A stretch of DNA of 64,000 bases from Blastococcus aggregatus (GTDB taxonomy: Bacteria; Actinomycetota; Actinomycetes; Mycobacteriales; Geodermatophilaceae). The notes under the pieces were generated by a model. That model had not been told where the DNA came from. It saw only the letters and a list, made by a program, of their open reading frames with translations, and did not search any database. This document shows positions 36,107-44,830 of this stretch, piece by piece. The position numbers and the translations under genes are program-made. The first letter of the stretch is position 1, and each line of letters opens with the position of its first letter. The DNA is taken from contig NZ_OBQI01000003.1 in assembly GCF_900221005.1 (NCBI RefSeq), forward strand, positions 310,001-374,000. The letters run 5' to 3'.

Positions 36107-36994
36107 CTAGGAGTGGACGACCATCACCGGGCACCGGCCGTGCACCACGCAGTGCAGCGCCACCGAGCCCAGCAGCATGCCTGGCAGCCGGCTGCGACTG
36201 CGGCTGCCGACCACGAGGAGGGCCGCGCCCTCGCTCCGCTCGGTCAGGACGGCCACCGCCGGGCCCTCGGCGGCCAGCACGGACACCCGGCTCCCGGCGG
36301 GCAGCCCCGCGACCATGTCCCGCGCTCGGGCCAGCGCCCGCTCCTGCGCCGCCGGGAGCGGGGCGACGACGTCCACCTCGCTCCAGCGGACCGGCGGCTG
36401 GACCGCGAGCACCGCCTCGACCTCCGCGCCGAGTTCGTCGCCGAATGCCACCGCGTGCGCGAGGGCGGCCCGGGTGGTATCCGAGTCGTCGACGCCGACC
36501 ACCACCCGGGGCGGGGAGCTCCGCTCGCCGGAGGGCGGCGAGAGCACGGCCGCACCGGGGTGGACCACCACGACCGGACAGCGCGCGGACGTCGCGCAGT
36601 GCAGGGCGACCGAGCCGAGCAGCGTGCTCCGGACCCCGCCACGTCCACGACTGCCGACCACCAGCAGTCCGGCATCCTCGCTCAGCCCGACGAGGTGCTC
36701 GGCCGGCGCACCCGCCACCACCCGCTCCTCCACCTGCACCTCGGGATCACCGGCCGCGGCGCGGACCTCCGCGACCAGGGCCGTCAGCCGCGCGGCCGTG
36801 GCCGACCGGAGCGCCTCCACCCGCCCCTCGTCCAGCAGCAGGACATCCGACCAGTAGTCGTCGACGGGGAACGCCGAGACGACCCGCAGCGGTGCCCCGC
36901 GCCTGGCAGCCGCCGCCCACGCCCACTCCAGGGCCGTGCGGCCGCCCGGTGAGCCGTCGACCCCGACCACCACCGGCCTCGGGACGGCGCTCAC
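36107..36994 (-). CDS. Universal stress protein, tandem UspA domains
   Basis: 295 residues in two Usp domains (about 5-150 and 158-295). Both keep the nucleotide-binding pattern: VVGSRGRGG...LLGS in the first and VVGSRSRSR...LLGS in the second. This contrasts with the protein at 794, where only the first is intact. GTG 36994 lies seven bases after the DUF4389 stop, indicating one operon. The stop is immediately followed by the carbamoyltransferase remnant and arcC. A dormancy or stress role is inferred from family and company. Confidence 0.92.
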   Translation of the reverse strand: MSAVPRPVVVGVDGSPGGRTALEWAWAAAARRGAPLRVVSAFPVDDYWSDVLLLDEGRVEALRSATAARLTALVAEVRAAAGDPEVQVEERVVAGAPAEHLVGLSEDAGLLVVGSRGRGGVRSTLLGSVALHCATSARCPVVVVHPGAAVLSPPSGERSSPPRVVVGVDDSDTTRAALAHAVAFGDELGAEVEAVLAVQPPVRWSEVDVVAPLPAAQERALARARDMVAGLPAGSRVSVLAAEGPAVAVLTERSEGAALLVVGSRSRSRLPGMLLGSVALHCVVHGRCPVMVVHS

Positions 36995-37000
36995 GGGTGC

Positions 37001-38572
37001 TCACCGGGTGCTGATCGAGCGCTCATCGGGTGTCGCCGGGGCTGCCGTCGAGCCCGGACCGCCGTCGACCGGCGCCGGGGGCGTCCAGGTCGTCGCCGGC
37101 GGCGGGCCGGGCGAGCGTGCCTGGCGCAGGGCCAACGCGATGATCAGTCCACCGACGGCCAGCAGCAGCGCACCGGCGCCGAGCAGGCCCCAGGCCACCG
37201 CCGCCAGACCCGGCACGGTGGCCGCGACCGCCAGCGAGGTGTCCACCCCGGCCGAGCCGTCGGCCCGCATGACCACGACGGTCCAGTCACCGGCGGTCGG
37301 CGTCCACTGCAGGGTCTGCGTTCCGCTCCCGGCGGCCTGCGCGACCCAGAAGTCCTGCTCGGTCGGCGGCTGGGCGGGCGGCCCGCCGGCCACGTCGGTG
37401 AGTCCGTCCGGGCCCACGACGCCGTACCCGGGTCCGACGGTGCCGAGCCGGCTGCGCTCCACGCCCGCCAGGTAGTCGCGCACCGCACGGGTGGGTGCGA
37501 TACCTGCGAACAGCTCGACGTCGGGGTCGGCGGCCGTCATCTCGAGCCGTACCTCGCCGATCAGGTTGTCGACGATCCACTCCGCTCCCGCGGCGTCCAG
37601 GCTGATGTCGTCGGTGACCAGGGCGTAGCCGGCGGTGGACACCGACTCGTCGTCACTGGTGAGCCACTCGCCCTCCCGCTGGGTCTGGTCGGCCCAGTGC
37701 AGTCCGACACCGGCGGTCAGCAGGCCGGTCGACGGCAGCACCACGAGCGCACCCAGCACCAGGGCGACGACCCGGCCCCCGGTCCACCGGTGTGCGGGAG
37801 CTCCGGTGTGCGGCGCTGCGGACGTGTCGGCTCCGGCCGGCACCGCAGCTGCCGGGCCACCGGGTGTTCCGGGCAGGGGCCCGGGTCGCACGGGGCCGGG
37901 GTCGGTGCCGCCCATGTCCAGGCGGAAGGGCGGATAGCTGTCGGTCATCAGGCCGGCGTACGCCGCCACCCGGAGAACCCATCGGTCCATGCCGAGGACG
38001 AAGTCGTACAACGACCGGGGATAGCGTCCGCGGACGAGCAGGACTATCCCGGCGATGAGCACGAGCAGTCCGATGAGGCCGCCCGCGGCCCACCCGTCGT
38101 TGCCGCTGCCGTCCCCCCCGGAGCGGCCGGTGAACCACAGCCCGCCGCCGGCGAAGATCCCGACGACCAGGTAGTGCGGCAGCGCGAGCAGCCACCACTT
38201 GACGAGCACGAGCCCCCGGGAGAGCCGGCCGGGGTACGGCACGTCCAGGTGCGCCGGGTAGTCCGGGACGTCGGCGAGGCTGAACGGCGGATAGCGGTCG
38301 GTCCCCAGGGCGCCGTAGCCGTAGTAGTGCACCCGCCAGCTCCAGCGCAGCACCCCGACGTTGAAGTCGAACAGGGCCCGCGGGTAGCGCCCGCTGACCA
38401 GGATCGCGACGAACGCGATGACGCTCACCACGAAGAAGGCCAGCCACAGGAAGACCAGCACGACGTAGTGCGGGATCAGCAGCAGCCACTTGACGAGCCA
38501 GAGACCGCGGGACAGGCCGGGGTCCAGGCTGGCATCGACCCGCACGGGGTAGGGAGTGCGTTCCTCGGTCAC
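37001..38572 (-). CDS. Membrane protein with two DUF4389 modules
   Basis: 523 residues. Two related modules (about 8-105 and 108-235) each contain hydrophobic helices and the signature RYPRxLxDF followed by W...RV..Y.....TDxYPPF, typical of DUF4389. After a proline-rich linker comes another helix (about 263-285), an extracellular-looking domain (about 290-440) and a final helix (about 445-475) with a Pro-rich cytosolic tail. Function unknown. GTG 38572 has AGAGG six bases upstream. It heads the minus-strand operon with Usp, the carbamoyltransferase remnant and arcC. A DUF4389 protein in such company suggests a membrane role in stress or anaerobiosis. Confidence 0.8.
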   Translation of the reverse strand: MTEERTPYPVRVDASLDPGLSRGLWLVKWLLLIPHYVVLVFLWLAFFVVSVIAFVAILVSGRYPRALFDFNVGVLRWSWRVHYYGYGALGTDRYPPFSLADVPDYPAHLDVPYPGRLSRGLVLVKWWLLALPHYLVVGIFAGGGLWFTGRSGGDGSGNDGWAAGGLIGLLVLIAGIVLLVRGRYPRSLYDFVLGMDRWVLRVAAYAGLMTDSYPPFRLDMGGTDPGPVRPGPLPGTPGGPAAAVPAGADTSAAPHTGAPAHRWTGGRVVALVLGALVVLPSTGLLTAGVGLHWADQTQREGEWLTSDDESVSTAGYALVTDDISLDAAGAEWIVDNLIGEVRLEMTAADPDVELFAGIAPTRAVRDYLAGVERSRLGTVGPGYGVVGPDGLTDVAGGPPAQPPTEQDFWVAQAAGSGTQTLQWTPTAGDWTVVVMRADGSAGVDTSLAVAATVPGLAAVAWGLLGAGALLLAVGGLIIALALRQARSPGPPPATTWTPPAPVDGGPGSTAAPATPDERSISTR

Positions 38573-38632
38573 CAGGCGCCTCTTCACCGCTCGCCGGCCG
38601 ACGCAGGGGGCGGCGGCCTCCGACGAGACCTG

Positions 38633-38698
38633 TCGAACCTCGCACCGCGGGCGAGGTTCGACCACGGACCTTGGTCGCCCGCGGGCGGACGGACGTCC
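38633..38698. promoter_or_regulatory. Perfect hairpin and DosR-like box upstream of the DUF4389 operon
   Basis: TCGAACCTCGC (38633-38643) and GCGAGGTTCGA (38651-38661) are perfect 11-bp arms around a seven-base centre. No gene reads into this divergent gap, so an operator is more likely than a terminator. GGAC-GGAC-GTCC at 38687-38698 is a DosR-like core and could activate the minus-strand operon. The rest of the 345-base gap (38573-38917) holds composite promoter C. Confidence 0.5.
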
Positions 38699-38773
38699 TG
38701 GCCGGCCCGGGTCCGGCGGCAGGTACCCGCCGCCGCCCCGTGCCAGGCCGGATCCCCGGGCCGGGCCCGGCCA

Positions 38774-38838
38774 GGGAACGAGGTCCTGCCGGGCAGCGCC
38801 CGGCGACCCTGGGTCCGGTCCGACCCCGTTCCTAGGCT
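38774..38838 (+). promoter_or_regulatory. Composite DosR-like promoter C
   Basis: GGGAA-CGAG-GTCCT (38774-38787; two mismatches to the consensus), GACCCTGGG (38805-38813), 17 bases, CCTAGGCT (38831-38838). Element spacing is identical to promoters A and B. It should drive the PNPOx-fold gene at 38918. A possible 11-codon ORF (38886-38921) overlaps that gene's start. Confidence 0.6.
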
Positions 38839-38917
38839 GACCTGCGCTCGACCCAGCCATCGACCGAGGGAGACGACCCGCCGGCATGGACCGCTCCGAC
38901 GCCCGCAGGCGGGGACC

Positions 38918-39400
38918 GTGACGCCGGCCGAGGGTGAGCGCCGGGTGGACGTGCTCGACGAGGCCGAGTGCCGAGCACTGCTCGCGGCCTCCTCCCTGGC
39001 CCGGGTGGCCTTCACCGAGGGAGCGATGCCCGCGATCCAGCCGGCCTCCTTCGGGATGAGCGGGAACGACCTGGTGATCTCCTCCGGACTCGACAGCGGC
39101 ATGGTCGCGGGGAGCCGCGGTGCGGTGCTGGCCTTCGAGGTCGACGACTACGACGTGGGCGCGCGGACCGGATGGAGCGTCACCGTCATCGGGCCGTCCC
39201 GGCTGATCAGCGACCCCTCCCGGGTCACGGCGCTGGACGCCCTGGGGATAGCGCCGTGGGTGCCCGCCACGACCCGCTGCTACATCGCCCTGCACATGAC
39301 CGTGGTGCGCGGCCGGCGGATCTCCTCCCTCGAGGCGATCGACAGCGGCCGCCCGCCGCCGTACACCGACCCGGCGCAGGACCCGCGGATGCCGCACTGA
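38918..39400 (+). CDS. Pyridoxamine 5'-phosphate oxidase-fold (split-barrel) protein
   Basis: 160 residues. VLDEAECRALLAASSLARVAFTEG (abridged: helix then strand), PAIQPASFGMSGNDLVI and GWSVTVIGPSRLI are typical of the PNPOx-like flavin/F420 split barrel. A PNPOx-like protein, Rv3129, belongs to the mycobacterial DosR regulon as I recall. Substrate and cofactor (FMN, F420, heme) are not clear. GTG 38918 is preceded by a G-rich stretch; an 11-codon ORF beginning at ATG 38886 ends in the overlapping GTGA and may couple translation. Controlled by promoter C; the GGDEF gene follows 77 bases later. Confidence 0.83.
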   Translation: MTPAEGERRVDVLDEAECRALLAASSLARVAFTEGAMPAIQPASFGMSGNDLVISSGLDSGMVAGSRGAVLAFEVDDYDVGARTGWSVTVIGPSRLISDPSRVTALDALGIAPWVPATTRCYIALHMTVVRGRRISSLEAIDSGRPPPYTDPAQDPRMPH

Positions 39401-39477
39401 CCGGCGAGAAGCCCCCCTTGGGGGGAGGGCCGCCCGGCCCGCTCAGGTTTTCCGTCCGACCGGCCGAAGGAGGAACC

Positions 39478-41103
39478 ATGTCCTCGCTCTCCGTTGTCGA
39501 CGCGGAGCTGCCGGGTCCGGGCCGGAACGACCTGGTCCGGCGGCTGACCGCCCAGGTCGCGGAGCTGGAGGCGCTCTCCCGGTTCACCGTCGAGGGCATC
39601 GCCGAGCGGGCGGAGCGGGTGGCCGCGGAGGCCGAGGGCCCGGACCTGACCGAGGTGCGCCTGCGCGCGCAACTGGTCGGTGCGGACATGGTGCGGTGCC
39701 AGGGCGACCACGCCGAGGCGGGCCGGATCGCCCAGGAGATCCGCCGCTGGGCGACCGAGCAGCAACGGCCCTTCCTCCGGGCACGCAGCGCCTACGTCCT
39801 CGCCGCGATCTTCCAGGAGCTCGGCGACTCCGCCACGGCGCTGGAGCACGCGGTCGAGGCGGTGGACCTGATGGACGACGGCGCGCCCCCCGAGCTGCGC
39901 ATCGACCACTCCCTCCGGCTGGCCGACTGCCTCGGGCAGCACGGGGACACCTCGGCGTCCCTGCGCTACGCCGACGTCCTGGCACTGACCCACGAGCTCG
40001 GCGACGTCCACCGCGAGCTCGTCGTGCTCAACAACTGGGCCTACATCGAGAGCCTGCTGGGCCGTTTCGACGAGGCATTGCCCATCGCCCAGAAGCTCGA
40101 GGTCCGGTCGACCGAGCTCGGCGAGGCGCTGGGAGTCGGCCGGCTGGACACCCTCGGCCGAGTGCTCATCGGCCTGGGCCGGCTGGCGGATGCCGAGGCG
40201 GTGCTGCTGCCCGGGCTGTCGCCCGAGCGGCTGGAGTCCTCCACGGATGGCGACGCCGGCGCGGACTTCCTGCTGACCCTGGCCGAGGTGCGCCGCCGGC
40301 TGGGGCGGCTCCCCGAGGCGCGCCAGGCACTGGACGACTGCGTGGTGCGCTGCGACCGGCACGGCCTGACCGCCATCCGGGTGCGCGCGCGACAGGAGCA
40401 GGCCGAACTGCACGCCGCCCTGGGTGACCACCGGACGGCCTTCACCGAGCACAAGCTCTTCCACGAGCAGCTGATGCAGCTGCAGTCGACCCAGCGGGAC
40501 GCCCGCGCCCGGGCGATCCAGGCCATGTACGAGACCGGGGAGGCGCGGCGCCAGTCCCGGCGCTACCGGGAGCTGTCGCTGCGGGATCCCCTGACCGGGC
40601 TGTACAACCGCCGGCACATCGACGAGCAGCTGGCCCGGCTGCTGGGTCCCGGGAGCCTGCCCGCGGCCTCGGTGAGCGTCGCGCTGGTCGACCTCGACCA
40701 CTTCAAGCGGATCAACGACACCTTCGGCCACGACGTCGGCGACACCGTGCTCCGCCGGGTCGCCGTGCTGCTCCAGTCGGCGGTGCCCGCGGACGGTGCC
40801 CGGGCCCTGGGCGGGTCGTTCGCCGCCCGCATGGGCGGCGAGGAGTTCCTCCTCGTCCTGGTCGACACCCCTGCCGAGCGCGCCGTGGCTCTGGCCGAGG
40901 AGCTCCGCTCCACGATCTCCGGCCACCCCTGGGCCGCCGTCACCGGCGACCTGCCCGTCACCGCCAGCATCGGCGTCACCGGTGTCACCGGTGTCACCGC
41001 TTCGACGGATCAGACGCCGGCCGCCCTGCTCGGCCGCGCCGATGCGCTCCTGTACCGCGCCAAGGCGTCGGGACGCGATCGGGTCCTCACCGACAACGGG
41101 TAG
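39478..41103 (+). CDS. Diguanylate cyclase with N-terminal TPR-like domain
   Basis: 541 residues. A helical TPR-type region (about 55-340; repeated AR...LGR..EA patterns) is followed by a coiled-coil linker and a GGDEF domain (about 360-540). The active-site sequence is GGEEF, which supports catalysis of c-di-GMP from two GTP; RDPLTGLYNRR and DLDHFKRIND precede it. There are no transmembrane helices, so it is a soluble enzyme, probably controlled by protein binding to the TPRs. ATG 39478 has AGGAGG upstream. It follows the PNPOx-fold gene and could be its transcript partner, linking dormancy signals to c-di-GMP. Confidence 0.92.
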   Translation: MSSLSVVDAELPGPGRNDLVRRLTAQVAELEALSRFTVEGIAERAERVAAEAEGPDLTEVRLRAQLVGADMVRCQGDHAEAGRIAQEIRRWATEQQRPFLRARSAYVLAAIFQELGDSATALEHAVEAVDLMDDGAPPELRIDHSLRLADCLGQHGDTSASLRYADVLALTHELGDVHRELVVLNNWAYIESLLGRFDEALPIAQKLEVRSTELGEALGVGRLDTLGRVLIGLGRLADAEAVLLPGLSPERLESSTDGDAGADFLLTLAEVRRRLGRLPEARQALDDCVVRCDRHGLTAIRVRARQEQAELHAALGDHRTAFTEHKLFHEQLMQLQSTQRDARARAIQAMYETGEARRQSRRYRELSLRDPLTGLYNRRHIDEQLARLLGPGSLPAASVSVALVDLDHFKRINDTFGHDVGDTVLRRVAVLLQSAVPADGARALGGSFAARMGGEEFLLVLVDTPAERAVALAEELRSTISGHPWAAVTGDLPVTASIGVTGVTGVTASTDQTPAALLGRADALLYRAKASGRDRVLTDNG

Positions 41104-41148
41104 CCGGCGGGCGTAGCCGCGGGAACGCCCGGCTGCCAGGATCGCGCG

Positions 41149-41541
41149 ATGCCCTCCCTCTCCGGCGCCTCGCATCTCGCCCTCACCGTCCGCGACATGG
41201 ACGCCAGCGCCGCCTGGTACCAGCGCGTACTCGGCCTGCAGGAACTCCGCCGGTACGGCGCGGACGACGCCGGCTCCCCGCGGATCCTGCTGCTCGAGCC
41301 GTCGACCTTCTTCGTCCTCGGGCTGTGCCAGCCGGACGACCGCTCGTCCGAGCCGTTCGACCACCGCCGCACCGGGCTGGACCACCTCGCGTTCAAGGTG
41401 GCCGATCCCGACGAGCTCGACCGGTGGATCGCCCACCTCGACGAGCTCGGCGTGCCGCACTCCCCCGTGCGCGTGCTGGACCTGGGTCGGTTCGTCTCGT
41501 TCGAGGATCCCGACGGCATCCAGTTCGAGCTCTGGGTCTGA
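41149..41541 (+). CDS. VOC-family glyoxalase-like protein
   Basis: 130 residues: HLALTVRDMDASAAWYQRVLGL, then TGLDHLAFKVADPDELDRW and a closing FEDPDGIQFELWV. The His in the first strand, the His in LDHLAF and the Glu in QFELW form the usual metal triad, so a metal-dependent lyase or dioxygenase is possible. Compared with the VOC at 25834 the metal residues are better kept. It is a lone gene with no evident ribosome site before ATG 41149; substrate unknown. Confidence 0.87.
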   Translation: MPSLSGASHLALTVRDMDASAAWYQRVLGLQELRRYGADDAGSPRILLLEPSTFFVLGLCQPDDRSSEPFDHRRTGLDHLAFKVADPDELDRWIAHLDELGVPHSPVRVLDLGRFVSFEDPDGIQFELWV

Positions 41542-41623
41542 GCACGCCTCCGGTCGCCGAAGTCCTGCCGGCGGAGCAGGGTGGGGCGAGGTCGTCACCC
41601 CGCCGGGGGCCGGAGGAGGTCGC

Positions 41624-42592
41624 GTGGGCCGGGTCCATCTGCTCGCCACGGGCGGCACCATCGCCAGCCGGCACGGGCCGGACGGCCTCGCCGCGCTCAC
41701 TCCCGCCGCCGAGCTGCTGGCCGCAGCCGGAGCTCCCGCCGGCCTGACGGTCACGACCAGCGATCTGGGTGCCGTCGGCAGCTTCGCGCTCACGACGTCG
41801 GACCTCCGCGGGCTGGTCGCCGAGGCCCGCCGGTGCCTCGGCGACGACGTGGACGGCGTCGTCGTCACCCACGGGACCGACACCATGGAGGAGTCCGCCT
41901 ACCTCGCCGACCTGGTCCACGACGATCCGCGGCCGATCGTCTTCACCGGCTCCCAGCGCCCGTTCGACAGCTCCGCACCCGACGGCCCGGCCAACCTCGC
42001 CGACGCGCTGCGGGTCGCCTCCTCCCCCGCCGCCCGGGACCTCGGCGCGCTGCTCTGCTTCGACGGCGTGGTCTTCGCCGCCGCCGGCGTGCGCAAGGTG
42101 GACACCCTGCGCAGCGGGGCCTTCGCCGCGCCGGGACGGGGGCCGGTGCTCCGGCTGGCCGGCGGGTCGGTCCTCCCCCTCGGCCGGCCGGCCCGCCGCG
42201 CACCCCTGCCGCTCGACTTGGAGGAGCCGCTGCCCCGGGCCGACGTCATCGCCTGCTACCTCGGCGCGGACGCCGCACTGCTGCACGCGGCCGTGGCCGC
42301 CGGCGCGGCCGGCATCGTGCTGGAGGCGTTCGGCGCCGGCAACGTCCCTCCCCCGATCGCCGAGGCCGCCGAGGAGTACGCCGCGCGCGGTCTCCCCGTC
42401 CTGGTCTGCTCGCGCGTGCCGGCCGGCCCGGTCGTGCCCCTCTACGCGGCCGGCGGCGCCCGGCTGGCCCGCGGCGGAGCCGTCTTCGGCGGTGACCTGA
42501 GCCCGTGGCAGGGCCGGCTGCTCGTGGCCGCAGCCCTGGCCGTCGCACCCGGGGATCCGCATCGGGTCCTGACCGCCCACCTCGTCGGCTGA
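41624..42592 (+). CDS. L-asparaginase, type I/II family
   Basis: 322 residues. The nucleophile motif ATGGTIAS at the N-terminus and the second signature [12 protein letters not shown] carry the catalytic Thr, Thr-Asp and later Lys region. It hydrolyses asparagine to aspartate and ammonia. There is no signal peptide, so it is cytosolic. GTG 41624 has GGAGG seven bases ahead. It is followed after 43 bases by a polysaccharide deacetylase gene, possibly cotranscribed although functionally unrelated. Confidence 0.92.
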   Translation: MGRVHLLATGGTIASRHGPDGLAALTPAAELLAAAGAPAGLTVTTSDLGAVGSFALTTSDLRGLVAEARRCLGDDVDGVVVTHGTDTMEESAYLADLVHDDPRPIVFTGSQRPFDSSAPDGPANLADALRVASSPAARDLGALLCFDGVVFAAAGVRKVDTLRSGAFAAPGRGPVLRLAGGSVLPLGRPARRAPLPLDLEEPLPRADVIACYLGADAALLHAAVAAGAAGIVLEAFGAGNVPPPIAEAAEEYAARGLPVLVCSRVPAGPVVPLYAAGGARLARGGAVFGGDLSPWQGRLLVAAALAVAPGDPHRVLTAHLVG

Positions 42593-42635
42593 CCCCGTCG
42601 CCCGTGCCGGGGCGAGCCACCGGAAGGAGCGCACC

Positions 42636-43529
42636 ATGAGCAAGGAGATCTTCGTGGCCTTCGGCGTCGACATCGACGCCGTCGGAGGCTGGCTGGGCTC
42701 GTACGGCGGGGAGAACTCCCCGGACGACATCTCCCGCGGCGTCTTCGCCGGCGAGGTCGGCGTCCCGCGGCTGCTCGAGCTGTTCCGGAGGAACGGTCTG
42801 ACGCAGACCTTCTTCTGGCCGGGGCACTCGATCGAGACGTTTCCGGAGGAGTTCGACGCCTGCGTCGCGGCCGGGCACGAGATCGGCGTCCACGGCTACA
42901 GCCACGAGAACCCGATCGCGATGAGCCGCGAGCAGGAGCGGGACGTCCTGGACCGCTGCATCGAGCTCATCGAGACGCGGACCGGCCGGCGTCCCACCGG
43001 CTACGTGGCGCCGTGGTGGGAGTTCAGCGGGGTCACCAACGAGTTGCTGCTCGAGCGCGGCATCGCCTACGACCACTCGCTCATGCACCGGGACTTCGAG
43101 CCCTACTACGTCCGGGTCGGGGATTCCTGGACGAAGATCGACTACGACGCGTCGGCCGAGAGCTGGATGAAGCCGCTGGTCCGCGGCGAGGAGACCGACC
43201 TGGTCGAGATCCCGGCGAACTGGTACCTCGACGACCTGCCGCCGATGATGTTCATCAAGTCCAGCCCGAACAGCCACGGTTTCGTGAACCCGCGGGACAT
43301 CGAGCAGCTGTGGCGCGACCAGTTCGACTGGGTGTACCGCGAGATGGACTACGCGGTCTTCACGATGACGATCCACCCGGACGTCTCCGGCCGGCCGCAG
43401 GTGCTGCTCATGCTCGAGCGCCTCATCGAGCACATCAACGGTCACGACGGCGTCCGCTGGGCCACCTTCGACCAGATCGCCACCGACTTCCTCGCCCGCT
43501 CGCCGCGCGGCGGCGGGGAGACCTCGTGA
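42636..43529 (+). CDS. Polysaccharide deacetylase-family (CE4-like) protein
   Basis: 297 residues of NodB-fold type. The first motif has Asp in [11 protein letters not shown]; the metal His pair is in [21 protein letters not shown] and [12 protein letters not shown] are later motifs. This version, cytosolic and without signal peptide, resembles PuuE/allantoinase-like or imidase-type deacetylases rather than peptidoglycan deacetylases. ATG 42636 has AAGGAG upstream. Its stop overlaps the next gene's GTG (GTGA), so it is coupled to the DUF1348 protein. An amidohydrolase on a small cyclic amide is plausible. Confidence 0.88.
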   Translation: MSKEIFVAFGVDIDAVGGWLGSYGGENSPDDISRGVFAGEVGVPRLLELFRRNGLTQTFFWPGHSIETFPEEFDACVAAGHEIGVHGYSHENPIAMSREQERDVLDRCIELIETRTGRRPTGYVAPWWEFSGVTNELLLERGIAYDHSLMHRDFEPYYVRVGDSWTKIDYDASAESWMKPLVRGEETDLVEIPANWYLDDLPPMMFIKSSPNSHGFVNPRDIEQLWRDQFDWVYREMDYAVFTMTIHPDVSGRPQVLLMLERLIEHINGHDGVRWATFDQIATDFLARSPRGGGETS

Positions 43530-43990
43530 CCCGCCCCCCGCTGCCCCCGTTCACGCGGGAGACCGCGGTGCAGAAGGTGCGGCTGGCCGAGGACGCGTGG
43601 AACACCCGCGACCCCGCGAAGGTCGCCGGCGCCTACACGGCGGACTCGAGGTGGCGGAACCGTGCGGAGTTCGTGCGCGGCCGGGACGAGATCGTGGCGT
43701 TCCTGACCCGCAAGTGGGCGCGCGAGCTGGAGTACCGGCTGATCAAGGAGCTGTGGGCGGTCGACGGCGACTCCCTCGCCGTTCGGTTCGCCTACGAGTG
43801 GCACGACGAGGCCGGGCAGTGGTTCCGCTCCTACGGCAACGAGAACTGGGCGTTCGACGAGCACGGGCTGATGCGGCAGCGGCACGCCAGCATCAACGAC
43901 CTCCCCCTCGCCGAGGGCGACCGGCTCTTCTCCTGGCCCCAGGGCCGGCGCCCGGACGACCATCCGGGCCTCACCGAGCTGGGGCTGTGA
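43526..43990 (+). CDS. DUF1348 (SnoaL/NTF2-like) protein
   Basis: 154 residues. [51 protein letters not shown] and [24 protein letters not shown] match DUF1348 closely along the full length. It is a small cone-fold cytosolic protein of unknown activity. GTG 43526 overlaps the preceding stop. It ends the short region-3 operon. Confidence 0.9.
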   Translation: MTRPPLPPFTRETAVQKVRLAEDAWNTRDPAKVAGAYTADSRWRNRAEFVRGRDEIVAFLTRKWARELEYRLIKELWAVDGDSLAVRFAYEWHDEAGQWFRSYGNENWAFDEHGLMRQRHASINDLPLAEGDRLFSWPQGRRPDDHPGLTELGL

Positions 43991-44002
43991 CCGGCCGCGG
44001 CC

Positions 44003-44296
44003 TCAGCGCGGCCGGTTGGGCACGTAGTAGGTGAGGCCGGCGGCCCCGCCGAACGCCACCATCGCCGAGATCACGGCGGTGAGCCACTGGCCCGCGGTGA
44101 CGGAATCGAAGCCGGTGTCCGCGCCCCCGAGGGCGGTGAGCAGCGAGGAGAGGAACGCGAGGGTGGCGCTGTAGACGGCCGCCGCCCACGCCTTCGCCGC
44201 CGACGAATGCCCGACCCGAGCGGTGTCGGTCCCGGCACCCGTGCCGGCCTCCGTGTGCATCCCGGTGCCCGGCGACACCTCGTTCGGCGTTGTCAT
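44003..44296 (-). CDS. Holin-like two-helix membrane protein
   Basis: 97 residues. After a polar N-terminus come two hydrophobic segments (about 36-58 and 70-90), with GQWLTAVISAMVAFGGAAGLTY and a C-terminal YVPNRPR. This layout resembles small holins of actinobacteriophages, which end with TYxxPN. There are no phage genes nearby. ATG 44296 has GGGGGGAG upstream, and three GTGAC-type direct repeats with 11-bp period lie at 44353-44379. It could permeabilise the membrane or export the leaderless proteases of this cluster. Holin identity rests on pattern recognition. Confidence 0.6.
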   Translation of the reverse strand: MTTPNEVSPGTGMHTEAGTGAGTDTARVGHSSAAKAWAAAVYSATLAFLSSLLTALGGADTGFDSVTAGQWLTAVISAMVAFGGAAGLTYYVPNRPR

Positions 44297-44352
44297 GGCG
44301 TCTCCCCCCAGAGGTTCCCGCGTCCTCGCAGCCTCGACGGTCGCCTGAGCGC

Positions 44353-44379
44353 GTCACCCCGGCGTCACCGTCGCGTCGC
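44353..44379 (-). promoter_or_regulatory. SARP-type direct repeats, site 1
   Basis: On the plus strand GTCAC begins at 44353 and 44364 and GTCGC at 44375, an exact 11-bp period; read on the coding strand these are GTGAC repeats. It lies about 57-83 bases upstream of the holin-like start. Confidence 0.6.
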
Positions 44380-44396
44380 CACGGAACCGGTGGACC

Positions 44397-44786
44397 TCAG
44401 CCGGGGGCGGCCCGGCGGTCGATGGCACCGCGGGCGGCCAGTTCGAGGAGCCGGTCCGGCACCGCGCCGGTGACGTCGGTGCCGGTCAGCGTGGCGCCGT
44501 CGAACCGGGCACCCCGCAGGTCGGCTCCGGTGAGATCGGCCGCGGTCAGGTTCGCGCCCCGCAGGTCGGCGTCCTTCAGCCGGACCCCGGGTGCCCGGGC
44601 GGCGAACAGGATCGCGCCCCGCAGATCCGCCCCCTCGAGGTCGGTGTCCGCCAGCTGGGCGTAGGCCAGGTCGACCCCGGCCAGGGGCAGCCCCGACAGG
44701 TCGGCGCCCTGCAGATCCGCACCGTTGAGGGACCGGGACGGCCCGGCGAGCACGGCCTCGACGTCCGACCTGCCCCACCGCGCCAT
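44397..44786 (-). CDS. Pentapeptide-repeat protein
   Basis: 129 residues, about 16 A(D/N)LxG-type pentapeptides between residues 20 and 105 (for example GADLQGADLSG, DANLRGANL-like DADLRGANLTAADL). They should form a right-handed quadrilateral beta-helix. The short N-terminal helix (MARWGRSDVEAVLAG) and helical end (PDRLLELAARGAI) cap it. Some pentapeptide proteins mimic DNA and bind gyrase; others are scaffolds. It lies 32 bases behind the caspase-like gene and is probably expressed with it. Confidence 0.88.
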   Translation of the reverse strand: MARWGRSDVEAVLAGPSRSLNGADLQGADLSGLPLAGVDLAYAQLADTDLEGADLRGAILFAARAPGVRLKDADLRGANLTAADLTGADLRGARFDGATLTGTDVTGAVPDRLLELAARGAIDRRAAPG

Positions 44787-44796
44787 CCCGGTCCCG

Positions 44797-44830
44797 CCCG
44801 ATCAGCCGAAGAGCCCGATCAGCCGAAGAG
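44797..44830. repeat. Perfect 17-bp tandem duplication
   Basis: CCCGATCAGCCGAAGAG occurs at 44797-44813 and again at 44814-44830. The second copy contains the stop codon and last codons of the caspase-like gene; the first repeats them into the spacer. It looks like a recent slippage duplication without coding consequence. Confidence 0.85.

Noticed and set aside
39411-39430. C6-TT-G6 palindrome between the PNPOx-fold and GGDEF genes as a terminator
   Set aside because: A two-base loop cannot close properly and no U-tract follows; it may be only compositional.
40971-41000. GTCACC repeats in the GGDEF gene as a SARP site
   Set aside because: The period is nine bases, in frame, and encodes the GVT repeat; it is coding sequence and not upstream of a gene.
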